64,000 bases of DNA, taken from assembly GCF_013404595.1 (NCBI RefSeq), contig NZ_JABVAX010000008.1, forward strand, positions 60,926 through 124,925, given 5' to 3'. Under the pieces are notes generated by a model that was not told where the DNA came from, did not search any database, and saw only the letters and a list, made by a program, of their open reading frames with translations. The stretch comes from Jannaschia marina (GTDB lineage: Bacteria > Pseudomonadota > Alphaproteobacteria > Rhodobacterales > Rhodobacteraceae). Positions 63,798-64,000 of the stretch are shown here, piece by piece. The translations under genes and the position numbers were made by a program. Position 1 is the stretch's first letter; the number at the start of each line of letters is the position of its first letter.

Positions 63798-64000
63798 ATG
63801 CTCGGCACAACATTCTTCGGAGACTTCGATCTCGCCTCGGCGGCGATCTGGGGCTTCTGGCTCTTCTTCGCCATCCTCGTCGTCTACCTGCAGGTCGAGA
63901 ACCAGCGCGAGGGCTATCCCCTCGTCGACGACGACGGCAACGAAGCGCCGAGCCCCGGCCTCTTCCCGCTGGCGAAATCCAAGACCTTCCACCTGCGCGA
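63798..64000 (+). CDS. puhA: Photosynthetic reaction centre H subunit (5' part)
   Basis: First 67 codons. [20 protein letters not shown] leads into the single membrane helix ([16 protein letters not shown]), followed by ENQREGYPL and [12 protein letters not shown], all standard for PuhA. AGGAGG is eight bases before ATG. About 190 residues are missing beyond the right edge. Confidence 0.97.
   Translation, partial: MLGTTFFGDFDLASAAIWGFWLFFAILVVYLQVENQREGYPLVDDDGNEAPSPGLFPLAKSKTFHLR

Overview
The window is a very GC-rich stretch of an alphaproteobacterial chromosome carrying most of a photosynthesis gene cluster (PGC) of a purple or aerobic anoxygenic phototroph in the Rhodobacteraceae. The evidence is the gene order crtA-bchIDO / crtIB-tspO / crtDC / crtEF-bchCXYZ-pufQBALM-X-dxs and bchFNBHLM-lhaA-puhA, a pufX-like gene in place of pufC, and crtA with crtC/D/F (spheroidene-type carotenoids). 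Genes are packed with start/stop overlaps. No rRNA, tRNA, insertion sequence, phage gene or CRISPR array was seen.

Layout. 1-4129 (minus): a peptide/nickel-type ABC importer, dppD-dppF-dppA-dppB (dppB runs off the left edge). 4279-24178: first PGC arm, with magnesium chelatase subunits and BchO, carotenoid genes, chlorophyllide reductase (bchXYZ), bchC, and the puf operon encoding LH1 and the reaction centre. 24243-26144: dxs, supplying isoprenoid precursor. 26145-47992: a non-photosynthetic segment of about 22 kb holding a cobalamin riboswitch with a FecCD/BtuCDF-type importer; a LysR regulator with dabB-dabA (inorganic-carbon accumulation); a fructose/ribose-type ABC importer with a divergent ROK regulator; a YceI protein; a seven-gene, fully overlapping operon joining a sugar-type importer that lacks an ATPase to four putative membrane-lipid enzymes; and an acyltransferase. 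47993-64000: second PGC arm, bchP-orf427-bchG, ppsR-ppaA, then bchF-N-B-H-L-M-lhaA-puhA (puhA truncated by the right edge).

Regulation. Seven perfect TGT-N12-ACA palindromes, the known PpsR/CrtJ operator, lie in the promoter regions of crtA/crtI, crtD/crtE, bchC, bchG and ppaA/bchF. ppsR and its probable B12-binding antagonist ppaA (aerR) are in the window. Hairpins occur at the sites where mRNA processing is known or expected: pufQ-pufB, pufA-pufL, after pufX, and between solute-binding-protein and permease genes of two ABC operons. Two strong hairpins separate bchY from bchZ.

How the genes work together. dxs and crtE supply GGPP to carotenoids and to the bacteriochlorophyll tail (bchG, bchP). 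BchIDH-M make the Mg-porphyrin ester, BchNBL and BchXYZ reduce the rings, and BchF and BchC finish the side chains. PufBA/LM/X, LhaA and PuhA form the core complex. The B12 importer could feed the cobalamin that PpaA senses, which is inference.

Most notable oddities: a perfect 36-bp tandem duplication of a Cys-rich motif in the DUF1636 gene, a palindrome-encoded N-terminal extension of BchM, the lipid/ABC operon, DabAB inside the PGC, and a pufK-like leader ORF overlapping pufB.
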